From the NCBI RefSeq assembly GCF_900176485.1, contig NZ_FWYD01000020.1:1-64000 (forward strand): DNA of 64,000 bases. The letters run 5' to 3'. Source of the DNA: Primorskyibacter flagellatus (GTDB lineage: Bacteria; Pseudomonadota; Alphaproteobacteria; Rhodobacterales; Rhodobacteraceae). Made by a program: the position numbers and the translations under genes. A model generated the notes under the pieces. The model did not search any database. It worked only from the letters and a program-made list of their open reading frames with translations, and had not been told where the DNA came from. Each line of letters opens with the position of its first letter. Within the stretch, counting starts at the first letter, position 1. Positions 15,070 through 23,830 of the stretch are shown here, one piece after another.

Positions 15070-17088
15070 GTGAGCGATGTATCACACGGATCTTACCGCC
15101 CTGAAATTGACGGACTGCGAGCCGTGGCGGTGCTGCCCGTGGTGCTGTATCACTTCGGAATGCCGGGTCTGAGTGGCGGTTTTGTCGGCGTCGATATCTT
15201 TTTCGTCATCTCAGGTTTTCTCATCGGCGGCATCCTTTGGGCCGAACTCAACAGGACCGGCAGGGTGCGCCTTGGGGCATTCTTCCTCCGGCGGGTCCGG
15301 CGGCTGGCTCCGGCTTATCTGGCTATGGCCGCGATCACATTGGCCTGCGCATGGTTTATTCTTCTACCCTTCGATTTTCGCGAATTCGGACAGGAATTGG
15401 TGGCTGCGACAGTTTACCTGGCAAATGTGCACTACTTTGATAGTGCAGGGTATTTTGACCAGGCAAGCGATCAGAAGTTGCTGCTCCACACATGGTCTCT
15501 GGCGGTAGAGGAACAGTTCTATATCGTATTGCCGTTGCTGCTAATCGTGCTGGCGCGCTGGCGTGCGCATTTGCCTGCCGTTCTGGTTGGTCTCGGGGTA
15601 CTGTCGCTGAGTGCGTGCCTATGGATGATGACAGTTTCTCCACCGGCCGCCTTCTACCTGTTCCCCTTTCGCGCATGGGAACTTCTAGCTGGGGTCTGCC
15701 TTGCGATCACGGGATATCAACGCGGGCTGAGTTGGCAGGTTCATCCGGCGCTGAGCTGGGTGGGGATCGCACTCATTGCGGTTGCAGTGTTCCTGTTCGA
15801 AGCCGGAGACCATTTCCCCGGCTTCTACGCCCTTGTGCCGGTTTTGGGCGCGACGCTGATCATCGCCAACGGCCGAGACAAAAATATAATCAACCGCGCC
15901 CTGTGTAGCCGTCCAGCCCTGTTCTTCGGCCTGATCTCTTATTCGCTATATCTTTGGCACTGGCCGATAGTGACACTGCTGCGGTACTATCAGGGCGAGC
16001 ACGACCTAGCAGCTTGGCAGATCCTGCTGATGCTGGCGGCGGCAGTGGTCGTATCCTGGATATCCTGGCGGGTAGTCGAAACCCCCTTCCGGCGCGGGGT
16101 GTTACCCGGATGGCAACTAGTCGCAGGCTATGTCACGGCGGCCATGATGTTGGCGGGCGGCGCACTTTCCTTTGCCTTTTCCGAAGGCCTGCCCGGCCGC
16201 TTCACTCCAGAATCTCACCCCTATATCGCTGCAACGCGGGATTTCAATCAGGACTGGTCGCGCTGCACGCAACCCGTGACTGGCGTCTGGGGCGGTATCG
16301 AAATTTGCCCGATCGGTCCTGCCGGTCCACCGAAGGTTCTGATCTGGGGCGACAGCCATGCGCGCGCTTTCAAAGAAGGGATTGAGCGCGCCGCCTTCGA
16401 AGCCAATCAACCCGGGTTGCTTATCTGGCGCCCTGGCTGTCCGCCGCTCATTGGGGTGCTGAAGGATGAACTCGTCTCCAGCCCTTCCGAGGAAGCCGCC
16501 TGCGCAAGCTCGGTGGAGGTTGTGCTGCAGGGATTAGCCGCCACGGCCTCCATCCAGACGGTGCTGCTTGTAGGGCGCTGGAGCTATTACGCCGAGGGGA
16601 CCGGCATCGGGGCAGATGATCGTAACCGGATCGAACTCAAGCCGGACCCCGCCGGTCCGCTCACCGTGAGGGACCGACAGAAGGATCTCTTCGCTGACGC
16701 ACTTGCACTCACAGTCACGCGGCTCTCGCAACTGGCCAAGCAAATCTTCGTTCAACAGCAGCCTCCAGAAATCTTTGACTACACAGCTCGTAAGGCCGCA
16801 CAGGCACTGGCCTATGGACAGATTGACCCGGACGTACTTCGCAATGGCTTGGGTACCACGACCCGCGAGGCCCTCCGGGTTCGCTTTGCCGGCGCCGATG
16901 CAGCACTCGCACGAGTGACCAACGTCCCCGGCGTTCGTGTGATTGATCTCTGGACCCGCATGTGTTCTCAGACAGCGTGTTCGGCTATCTTCAATGCCAC
17001 ACCAATCTATTTCGACAACAACCACGTAACCAACGCGGGAGCCTTGGCCTTGCGCGATCTTTACGCTCCGGTATTTGAAGGAGGGTAA
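15070..17088 (+). CDS. Membrane acyltransferase (AT3) fused to an SGNH domain, OafA/YrhL type
   Basis: The 672-residue protein has an N-terminal acyltransferase-3 domain (about 1-370, some 10-11 membrane helices) starting YRPEIDGLRAVAVLPVVLYH, with FFVISGFLI and LHTWSLAVEEQFY. A C-terminal periplasmic SGNH domain carries WGDSHARAF (Ser about 429) and the DNNHVTNAG block (about 651). The family O-acetylates polysaccharides, passing an acyl group across the inner membrane. The GTG start at 15070 has AAGGATAGG 9 nt upstream. It leads a rightward group with the GMC oxidoreductase and SDR, so all three may modify the same glycan. Confidence 0.88.
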   Translation: MSDVSHGSYRPEIDGLRAVAVLPVVLYHFGMPGLSGGFVGVDIFFVISGFLIGGILWAELNRTGRVRLGAFFLRRVRRLAPAYLAMAAITLACAWFILLPFDFREFGQELVAATVYLANVHYFDSAGYFDQASDQKLLLHTWSLAVEEQFYIVLPLLLIVLARWRAHLPAVLVGLGVLSLSACLWMMTVSPPAAFYLFPFRAWELLAGVCLAITGYQRGLSWQVHPALSWVGIALIAVAVFLFEAGDHFPGFYALVPVLGATLIIANGRDKNIINRALCSRPALFFGLISYSLYLWHWPIVTLLRYYQGEHDLAAWQILLMLAAAVVVSWISWRVVETPFRRGVLPGWQLVAGYVTAAMMLAGGALSFAFSEGLPGRFTPESHPYIAATRDFNQDWSRCTQPVTGVWGGIEICPIGPAGPPKVLIWGDSHARAFKEGIERAAFEANQPGLLIWRPGCPPLIGVLKDELVSSPSEEAACASSVEVVLQGLAATASIQTVLLVGRWSYYAEGTGIGADDRNRIELKPDPAGPLTVRDRQKDLFADALALTVTRLSQLAKQIFVQQQPPEIFDYTARKAAQALAYGQIDPDVLRNGLGTTTREALRVRFAGADAALARVTNVPGVRVIDLWTRMCSQTACSAIFNATPIYFDNNHVTNAGALALRDLYAPVFEGG

Positions 17089-17091
17089 TTC

Positions 17092-18714
17092 ATTCCACTT
17101 CCACGACTTTCACTGTCCGAAGCAAAATCCGGCATTTGGGACGTCATCATCATCGGTGCCGGCATGGGAGGCGGGCTTCTGGGGCGGAGACTGACCGAAC
17201 ATGGCCTGCGTGTTCTCTTCGTGGAGAAGGGGCCTGCGGGCTTTGATATGGATCGTCATTCTCCCCAGCATACCCCGCACGCGCCCCACGCGCGCCAAAT
17301 CCGAGGGATGTGGCCGAAGCCGGTTGAATCCCGGCTTGAAGGTGTGGCGACGCGCTTCTTCGGGCCTTATGGCAGCGGTGTTGGCGGGTCCTCAGTTTTT
17401 TATGCAGCAGGGCTGGAACGGCCCGAACGCCATGATATCGACGACGCCCCTAATATACCGCACCCGACAGGTGGCTGGCCCGTGAGCTTCGATGAATATC
17501 GGCCATACCTTGATGAGGCGACAAAGATTCTTCGTCTGTGCGGCACGCCCGACCCACTCTCGCCGGAGGGACCTCAGGATGGGTTGAACACGCCTTTACC
17601 CGCCTCCGCCGCTGATGAAACTCTCATGCAGGAGATGCAAGCTCTCGGCCTGCATCCTTACCGATTGCATCTCGCGGTGCGTCATCCCGAGACATGTCGC
17701 AAGTGTTTCGGATCAAAATGTCCTTGGGGATGCAAGATGGATGGCCGCTCCGCCGGGGTCATACCTGCGCTCGAAACCGGGCGCGCAGCACTTCTGGATA
17801 ATTGCGAAGTTCAGGAAATCCTAGATGACGGAACTCGCGTCACAGGCCTGCGTGTCAAGCATGATGACATGGTGGCGGAATTACATGCTTCTACTTACGC
17901 TTTATGTGCCGGATCTCTGGCGTCGCCCCGCCTGCTTCTGGCCTCAAACAGTCGGTGTCCCGAAGGCTGTGCCAATTCCAATGGTTGGGTTGGTCGCGGG
18001 TTGATGTTTCACGTCGATGAGATTTTTGTACTATGGCCGAAGGATAATTTGGCCAAGAGGGGACCTTTCGGAAAGTCGATCTCGCTTCGGGATCTCTACA
18101 GCCCGCAGGGTGAGCGTTTTGGGCTTGTCCAGTCTATTGGCCTCGACGCCAGCTACGGTAACATCGTCTATTACATGGGCCGGATCTTTGATCAGTCACC
18201 GCTGCGTCGTTTTCGCAGGCTGCGTGGGCTCATACGGTTTCCGGCCTTTGCGGCCAGCCGTCTTTTTGGCAAAGCGGCCGTCTTCGTTGGAATGATGGAA
18301 GATTATCCCTACAAGGACAATCGTGTGGTGCTCAATTCAGAAGACCCCGAGATTCTCACCTTTGAATACCGTTTCCACGCCGAGTTAATGCAACGGCGCA
18401 AACGGTTCCGGCGCATGATCTATCGGGCGTTCAAGGGGCACTGGAGGTTTCTTGTTTCGATGCGTCCAGTACTCAATTTCGGCCATCCGCTAGGCACGTT
18501 GCGTTTCGGGACGGATACGAAGAATTCGGTCTTACGCCCCGACTGCCGCACCCATGATCTCGACAATCTCTATGTTGCTGACGGCGCCTTTATGCCAAGT
18601 TCCATGGGTGTCAATCCAAGCCTCATGATTGCTGCCAACGCACTTCGCGTCGGCGATATCATCGCCCGCGTTCAGAACGAGACGGAGAAAACACAGCATG
18701 CAGCAGCAGAGTAA
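17092..18714 (+). CDS. GMC-type FAD-dependent oxidoreductase (non-canonical start)
   Basis: About 540 residues. The FAD-binding WDVIIIGAGMGGG lies upstream of the first ATG (17164), so the true start must be earlier. The only in-frame candidates after the preceding stop (17086-17088) are ATT at 17092, with AGGAGGG six nt before it, and CTG at 17113. Other motifs are GSGVGGSSVFYAAGLERP, a Cys-rich CRKCFGSKCPWGC, and the GMC C-terminal block HPLGTLRFG...DNLYVADGAFMPSSMGVNPSL. The family oxidises alcohols and sugars. It is coupled to the acyltransferase upstream and overlaps the SDR by 17 bp. The substrate is unknown; a sugar of the surface glycan is likely. Confidence 0.8.
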   Translation: MPLPRLSLSEAKSGIWDVIIIGAGMGGGLLGRRLTEHGLRVLFVEKGPAGFDMDRHSPQHTPHAPHARQIRGMWPKPVESRLEGVATRFFGPYGSGVGGSSVFYAAGLERPERHDIDDAPNIPHPTGGWPVSFDEYRPYLDEATKILRLCGTPDPLSPEGPQDGLNTPLPASAADETLMQEMQALGLHPYRLHLAVRHPETCRKCFGSKCPWGCKMDGRSAGVIPALETGRAALLDNCEVQEILDDGTRVTGLRVKHDDMVAELHASTYALCAGSLASPRLLLASNSRCPEGCANSNGWVGRGLMFHVDEIFVLWPKDNLAKRGPFGKSISLRDLYSPQGERFGLVQSIGLDASYGNIVYYMGRIFDQSPLRRFRRLRGLIRFPAFAASRLFGKAAVFVGMMEDYPYKDNRVVLNSEDPEILTFEYRFHAELMQRRKRFRRMIYRAFKGHWRFLVSMRPVLNFGHPLGTLRFGTDTKNSVLRPDCRTHDLDNLYVADGAFMPSSMGVNPSLMIAANALRVGDIIARVQNETEKTQHAAAE

Positions 18715-19486
18715 CGCTTCTCCCCAAGTCGCTGTTGTAACTGGAGCTGGCCGGGGGTTGGGCCGGGAAATGGCGCTGCAGTTGGCAGCCTGCGGACTGC
18801 ATGTGGCAGCGCTGGGGCGTAACAAAAAGGATCTCGACGAACTCGCCGCAGAGGCTGTCAGTGGTAAGATCCTAGCGTTGCAGGTAGATGTCGCGGATAC
18901 GAACGCACTGCACGCCACGTTCAACCGCATCGACACAGAACTCGGGTCACCAGACATTCTCGTCAACAATGCGGCTGTCTATCCGCACCGGGATTTTCTT
19001 GAGGAAACGCCGGAGAGCTTTCGACAGGTGCTGGAAATCAATCTCGGCGGCATGGTGACATGCGCAATTCTTGCTCTTGAGCGCATGGTGGAACATGGCC
19101 AAGGACGAATTATCAACGTCGCCACGTTCGCGGGAAGTCGGCCTGCCCCTCTTGCCTCAGCCTATTCCGTTTCGAAGGGCGCTTGCCGTATTCTGACGCA
19201 GGCGATCGTTGAAGATCTGAAAGATCGGTTCCCCGACATTGTGATCACTGACTGGGTTCCTGGCGCTCTGAATACGCAGATGGGTATTCCCGACGGCATC
19301 GCGCCAGAGACAGCGGCACAATGGGGGGTGGCACTGGCACTTTGGCGCGATCCGGACCTCAACGGGGCAACCTTCGTACAGGATCAAGAGCACCTATCCA
19401 CCTTGTCGCTGAAACGGCGTTTGCTGAACAAGCTAACTGGGCGGGCGAAGGCTCCAAGGCGTATCCTTCCAACTTCCAGAACGTGA
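18698..19486 (+). CDS. Short-chain dehydrogenase/reductase
   Basis: 262 residues. Rossmann motif VVTGAGRGLGREM (TGxxxGxG), NNAA, and the catalytic Ser plus YSVSK (S-Y-K). The acidic/hydrophobic cofactor region (ALGRNKKDL) suggests NADP(H), but weakly. The ATG at 18698 has GGAG 10-13 nt upstream and overlaps the end of the GMC gene by 17 bp, so the two are translationally coupled. Oxidation by the GMC enzyme followed by SDR reduction would give an epimerised sugar, as in the DprE1/DprE2 pair of mycobacteria. That analogy is an inference from gene order and enzyme class only. Confidence 0.8.
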   Translation: MQQQSNASPQVAVVTGAGRGLGREMALQLAACGLHVAALGRNKKDLDELAAEAVSGKILALQVDVADTNALHATFNRIDTELGSPDILVNNAAVYPHRDFLEETPESFRQVLEINLGGMVTCAILALERMVEHGQGRIINVATFAGSRPAPLASAYSVSKGACRILTQAIVEDLKDRFPDIVITDWVPGALNTQMGIPDGIAPETAAQWGVALALWRDPDLNGATFVQDQEHLSTLSLKRRLLNKLTGRAKAPRRILPTSRT

Positions 19487-19627
19487 TCGTAAGAGAAAAG
19501 TGTCAAATCTGACCGGCGTTGAACTGATTCATGAGAGCGGCGCGGATGTGGATTTCGTTAGTCAGTGTTCTGCACCAACACCCCACCGTCGCGGTGGTCT
19601 GTCAGAAATTGCAACCACGCGCCCGGC

Positions 19628-21229
19628 TCAGAGCGGGACAAACCGAGGCAAGATGCCTTGAAGTTCCTCTAGAGCATCCTGCAGACGCTCCTCTGCTGCG
19701 GCATCTGGTTCGCCCGACGAAATGACGGTCGTCAGCCGCACCAACGCGCCGTCGGTTCGGCCTGTTCGGATGCCGTCCACCATCAGCCAGTATTTCGCGG
19801 CGAAGTCCCAGGCGATGCGTCGGCCTTTCTGTTCGAACCAGTAATAGACCATCATGCGCAGCTCACCCTTCTGGATGATCGCCCGGTTGATGTTGAATGG
19901 CATCGCGCTGTTCATTTGTGCGGTGATGTCTGTCCGTTCCAGCCAAGCGATTTCCCAGCCTGCCCCCGGCAAGCAGATCTCGGGGGAATGCACGCCATTT
20001 TGGCTCTGGTCGTTGTACCAGGCCATGAAAAGCCCAATCGGGGGGGTCGCATCGTCACGCACCAGATCGATCTGCAGGTAATCATCCGCCGCCAAAGCCT
20101 GCTCGACCCCCGGAGACAGGAACTGCCGCGGCCCCTGCTGCTGCCAGTCTCCCAGTTGTTGGGGAAATACTGCGAAACTGTCACGGGCGGCAAGCTGTTC
20201 TCCGCGCGACGGCAGCACCTGCCAGGCACCGGCCGCGACCAGGAAAATCAGCGCCGCCGAAATCAGCGCGGCAGAGGGCTGCACCAGGCGCAGGCGCATG
20301 GCCTGGGTGCCCAACCCGTGGGTGTCGAGGTCAAGCGCATCGACGAGCGTCATCCTTTTCCGGTTGAACAGCAGCATGATCCGGGCCAGCCCGAACAGCA
20401 GCAGGATGCAGATCAGGAAAATCACCCAGCCTTCGAAGAAATGGCTGAACCCGTCCACCCATTCCAGGCCCCAGGTGTTCACGATATACCCGGCCACCGC
20501 GATCCGGACGGAATTCATCAGCACCGTGATCGGCGCGGCAGAGATCAGCAGGATCGCCTTGTGCCAGGTGGGTCCCCGGTAGAGCACCGCAAAGACGTAG
20601 GAGAAACTGAGGATCGGAAACAGGTAGCGCAGCCCCGAACAGGCTTCGGCCACATGCAGTTTGGTGACGCCCAGATCGATAATGTTGCCGTCGAGGAAAA
20701 CCGGAATCGCCAGGAGTTTGAGAAACCAAACCCCCAACTCGGAGGACACGAACTGCAGCCAGGTGGTCAGCTTGTAGTAAAGAACCCCCGGCAGCGGCAG
20801 CATGTAGACCAGATGCAGGACCGGCGGCCAGAAATGTTTGCCCGTGGACCAGCCGAAGCTGATCAGCAGCACACCGCCCACCCACAGGATCATCGCATAG
20901 GCCACAATGTCGGAAATCGTGGCGAGCTTGCCCAGAAGCCCAAACAACAGGGCGATCACGACGAGAACAACACCGATCCAGCGCCGGTCCGCAGAGCCAT
21001 GATTTTCCGGCACTGTCTTCAATTGCCGCAAAAACAGCAACGCGGACAGGACGGGAATAAGAGGGCCATGGCTGTATTCGGGCAGTTGCCAGGCATCGAG
21101 AAGTGCCCTGACCCCATCGTCAAAAAAGACCAAGGCGGCAAGCGTGGCCACGATCAGCCAGAACATGCCCCAATTCACGAGACTTCCGAGCCTGATTTTG
21201 GAATCTGTTGCACTATCTGAAAATGACAT
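19628..21229 (-). CDS. xrtD: Exosortase XrtD fused to an EpsI domain
   Basis: The 533-residue inner-membrane protein has an exosortase part (about 1-310, 8 or so membrane helices) with the transpeptidase triad: Cys197 in AEACSG, Arg242 in NSVRIA and His263 in FSHFFEGW. A periplasmic EpsI domain (about 330-520) contains WYNDQSQNGVHSPEICLPGAGW. This fusion is typical of the VPLPA-CTERM exosortase XrtD of Rhodobacterales. Exosortases cleave and anchor proteins that end in a short sorting motif, a helix and basic residues, and they sit in exopolysaccharide loci. No protein in the window ends in VPLPA plus a helix, so the substrates must be encoded elsewhere. Confidence 0.88.
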   Translation of the reverse strand: MSFSDSATDSKIRLGSLVNWGMFWLIVATLAALVFFDDGVRALLDAWQLPEYSHGPLIPVLSALLFLRQLKTVPENHGSADRRWIGVVLVVIALLFGLLGKLATISDIVAYAMILWVGGVLLISFGWSTGKHFWPPVLHLVYMLPLPGVLYYKLTTWLQFVSSELGVWFLKLLAIPVFLDGNIIDLGVTKLHVAEACSGLRYLFPILSFSYVFAVLYRGPTWHKAILLISAAPITVLMNSVRIAVAGYIVNTWGLEWVDGFSHFFEGWVIFLICILLLFGLARIMLLFNRKRMTLVDALDLDTHGLGTQAMRLRLVQPSAALISAALIFLVAAGAWQVLPSRGEQLAARDSFAVFPQQLGDWQQQGPRQFLSPGVEQALAADDYLQIDLVRDDATPPIGLFMAWYNDQSQNGVHSPEICLPGAGWEIAWLERTDITAQMNSAMPFNINRAIIQKGELRMMVYYWFEQKGRRIAWDFAAKYWLMVDGIRTGRTDGALVRLTTVISSGEPDAAAEERLQDALEELQGILPRFVPL

Positions 21230-21346
21230 ACCTGAAACCCATAATGACCAATACTGCAGGCGATTGATCTGTACAGAGGCGTTTCATCCAGATCAAGCTT
21301 TCCAACTGACGAGTGCGTGAAAACCCGATAGTGATGTAAACCCCAA

Positions 21347-21469
21347 TTATCGTTTTCTAGCCCCTGAACGAGGATAGTAGAACATGTCGAAACGCAGGAG
21401 CCGAGTGCTGGCGCCGTGCATCTGGACCACATTCTTCGCCAGATACTGGACCGTGATAATTTTCGACAT
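21347..21469 (-). pseudogene. Decayed N-terminus of an IS110-like transposase
   Basis: From the ATG at 21469, preceded by AAGAAGAG, the frame reads MSKIITVQYLAKNVVQMHGA. This resembles the IS110-family opening 'xGLDLAKNVFQVHG', but the catalytic first Asp is replaced (VQY for GLD) and similarity ends after about 25 codons. The 450-bp gap between the exosortase and aminotransferase genes therefore holds an IS relic plus the two divergent promoters, which could not be placed. Confidence 0.5.
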
Positions 21470-21665
21470 GACTGCTCTTCTTTGTGAATCGTTGCGGGTC
21501 CACCTTGGCACACCAATACCGTCGGGGCCCGTCTCATCACCAAAGCCGCATCCCATACGAAAAACCTATTGTGCTCTCTCCAAAATAGGTCACAATGCTA
21601 AAGTCATATTTAATTCACACTGCTTTAGTGTTTCCATTTAACGGCATTGCAAGATGGGGTTTTAG

Positions 21666-22781
21666 CTGCCCAATGACATTATATATGTGACTCGCCCGAC
21701 GCTACCCTCGCGCGAGGAGGTGCTTCCGTTTCTGGATGAGATCTGGAACAGTCGCTTCGTGACCAATCGTGGGCCTGTTCACCTGCGCTTTGAGACTGCC
21801 TTGGCGACCTATCTGGATGTGCCTTACGTCACCGTGACGGCAAACGCCACACTGGGATGTATGCTGGCATTGCGGCATCTGGGCGTCACTGGCGAAGTGA
21901 TCACTCCCGCATTTTCTTTTGTAGCGACGGCGCATGCAGCAAGCTGGGTCGGGGCCGATCTGGTCTTTGCCGATATCGACCCGGAAACGCTGAGCATTGA
22001 TCCTCAGGATGTCGAGCGGCGCATCACCCCGCGGACCCGCGCCATTTTCGCGGTCCATTGCTATGCCAATCCCTGCGATACGCAGGCTTTGGCAGATATT
22101 GCCAAACGCCACGGGCTGGCGCTGATCTATGACGCGGCGCATTGTTTCGCAGCAAAGGACGAAGGTGGCAGCCTGCTGCGCCATGGCGATCTGTCGGTCG
22201 TCAGCTTTCACGCCACAAAGGTCTTCAACACGCTTGAGGGTGGCGCGATCATCTCCCATGACCTCGAAACAAAACAGGCGCTCGACCGGCTGTGCAATTA
22301 CGGGATCGTCGACGAAAACAACATCGAGAGTATTGGGCTTAACGCCAAGATGAGCGAGATGCACGCCGCGGTGGGCCTCGCGCAACTCCCGCATGTCGAG
22401 CACGACATCGCGCGGCGTGGGCAGGTGGTTCAGCGCTACTGGGACCGGCTGAAGGATATGGATGGGATCCGCTGCGTCTGCCCGCCCGATCGACCGGGTC
22501 GGAACAACTATGCTTTCCCGATACTTGTAGGGCCGGAATACGCGCTGTCCTGTATGGCGCTGTATGAGCGGCTAAAGGCGGCTGGAATCCATGCGCGGCG
22601 CTATTTCCATCCTCCGCTTTCGCAGCTTCCCCTGTATCGCGATCTGCCTTCGGCAGATCCGCGGGGCCTGACCTGTGCCATCGAAGCTTCCGAGCAGGTA
22701 TTGTGTCTGCCACTCTACCCTGACCTCGCGCCGGAGGATCAGGTCCGTATCCTTGACGTGATCTGCACCCCATGGCGGTGA
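21666..22781 (+). CDS. DegT/DnrJ/EryC1-type sugar aminotransferase
   Basis: About 370 residues of a PLP-dependent fold-type I aminotransferase. Visible are VTANATLGCMLALRHLG (cofactor phosphate loop), YDAAHCFAAKD (PLP Asp), the Schiff-base Lys in SFHATKVFNTLEGG and GLNAKMSEMHAA. It makes amino sugars from nucleotide-linked keto sugars. The obvious GTG start is 21687, but the conserved opening IYVTRPTLPS begins before it. The upstream in-frame stop is at 21663, so a CTG at 21666 (LPNDIIYVTRP), with GGGG about 6 nt before, is a better biological start; the GTG remains possible. It heads an operon with the GT61, GT4 and YdcF genes. Confidence 0.82.
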   Translation: MPNDIIYVTRPTLPSREEVLPFLDEIWNSRFVTNRGPVHLRFETALATYLDVPYVTVTANATLGCMLALRHLGVTGEVITPAFSFVATAHAASWVGADLVFADIDPETLSIDPQDVERRITPRTRAIFAVHCYANPCDTQALADIAKRHGLALIYDAAHCFAAKDEGGSLLRHGDLSVVSFHATKVFNTLEGGAIISHDLETKQALDRLCNYGIVDENNIESIGLNAKMSEMHAAVGLAQLPHVEHDIARRGQVVQRYWDRLKDMDGIRCVCPPDRPGRNNYAFPILVGPEYALSCMALYERLKAAGIHARRYFHPPLSQLPLYRDLPSADPRGLTCAIEASEQVLCLPLYPDLAPEDQVRILDVICTPWR

Positions 22782-23830
22782 ACACGGCTTATTTGGCTTG
22801 GGGAATACGTCGGCTTCTTGCAGGTCGAGCGACAGACATACGCGACATGGCCACGCGCAGCTGGGAGGTTTGCGCCGCCGAAACGTTAACCTGCCCGTCC
22901 GCGATCCACCTGCCTGACGCGCTCGACCGTGTCACCGCCTTATCACCTTGGCGTGATTGGGAAACCGAACGGCTCTATATTGAGGGTGGTCCCGTCATGC
23001 ACGCAGCCACACGCGCCCACCTGATTCAGAATGTCGATATTAACGGAGCTTTTCTCTACTGCGGAGCGGCGAAATTACGGGCGGGCTTTGGCCCACAACA
23101 GCTGACCCACAGACACGCTGCGCCCAGACGGAACCTCCCCGAGGCACATCTCGTGTCGGACTGGGCCGGAAGCCACTATTTTGGCCTGTTCCTGCGTGCT
23201 TCTTTGCCGATGGAACTTCTACCGGATGCAGCCGAAAATATGATTTCCTTGCCAACGAAGGACTATACCCACGAGGCTGGCTACCGCAAAATACTGGAGC
23301 GGCCCCGCCCGCCCTGTGTGACCGCAGCGCGGGTCAACCGCTTGATCCTTTACAATGATTTCGGTCACAACCCCTCGAAGGCTGCGCGTTATGCTGAACT
23401 GCGAGCGGCCCTGCGTAGAAACCTTGGCGGAATCGCGCCACAAGGTAAAACAGGGGTTTATCTCAAGCGTGGTACCACCGGAGAACGCCGACGCCTTGCC
23501 AATGAGTCGCAAGTCGAGGCGACCCTGACAGCGCTTGGCTTCGACATCGTCGAACCGGCAGCCCTTGATGCCCGGACAATTGCGCAACGACTGCTTGATG
23601 CCCCCATTGTCGTCAGCGTGGAAGGCAGTCACCTATCGCACGCCATTTACTCGATCGCAGAAGGGGGCACCCTCCTCGTGTTGCAGCCACCTGATCGGTT
23701 CGCGATGGCTTTTAAGGAATTCACCAACCGAGGCGGGCTGAATTTTGCTTTCACGGTTGGTCATGCCGCCCCCGACGGATTCACCGTCAATCCTGATGAC
23801 ATTAAACGCACGTTGGATCTTTTGTCATGA
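22772..23830 (+). CDS. Glycosyltransferase family 61 protein
   Basis: The 352-residue protein shows the GT61/DUF563 C-terminal half: GVYLKRGTTGERRRLANE, LTALGFDIVEPAALDARTIA and VVSVEGSHLSHAIYSIAEGGTLLVL. The G-S-H-L block is the conserved nucleotide-sugar region of the family. There are no clear membrane segments. The ATG at 22772 overlaps the aminotransferase end by 10 bp, and the gene's own end overlaps the next glycosyltransferase by 4 bp, so the genes are translationally coupled. It probably transfers a sugar to the surface polysaccharide. Confidence 0.72.
   Translation: MAVNTAYLAWGIRRLLAGRATDIRDMATRSWEVCAAETLTCPSAIHLPDALDRVTALSPWRDWETERLYIEGGPVMHAATRAHLIQNVDINGAFLYCGAAKLRAGFGPQQLTHRHAAPRRNLPEAHLVSDWAGSHYFGLFLRASLPMELLPDAAENMISLPTKDYTHEAGYRKILERPRPPCVTAARVNRLILYNDFGHNPSKAARYAELRAALRRNLGGIAPQGKTGVYLKRGTTGERRRLANESQVEATLTALGFDIVEPAALDARTIAQRLLDAPIVVSVEGSHLSHAIYSIAEGGTLLVLQPPDRFAMAFKEFTNRGGLNFAFTVGHAAPDGFTVNPDDIKRTLDLLS

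Noticed and set aside
19916-21220. 434-codon plus-strand frame opposite the exosortase.
   Set aside because: It mirrors the exosortase reading frame, and its protein is full of Gln/His/Arg/Asp with no domain.
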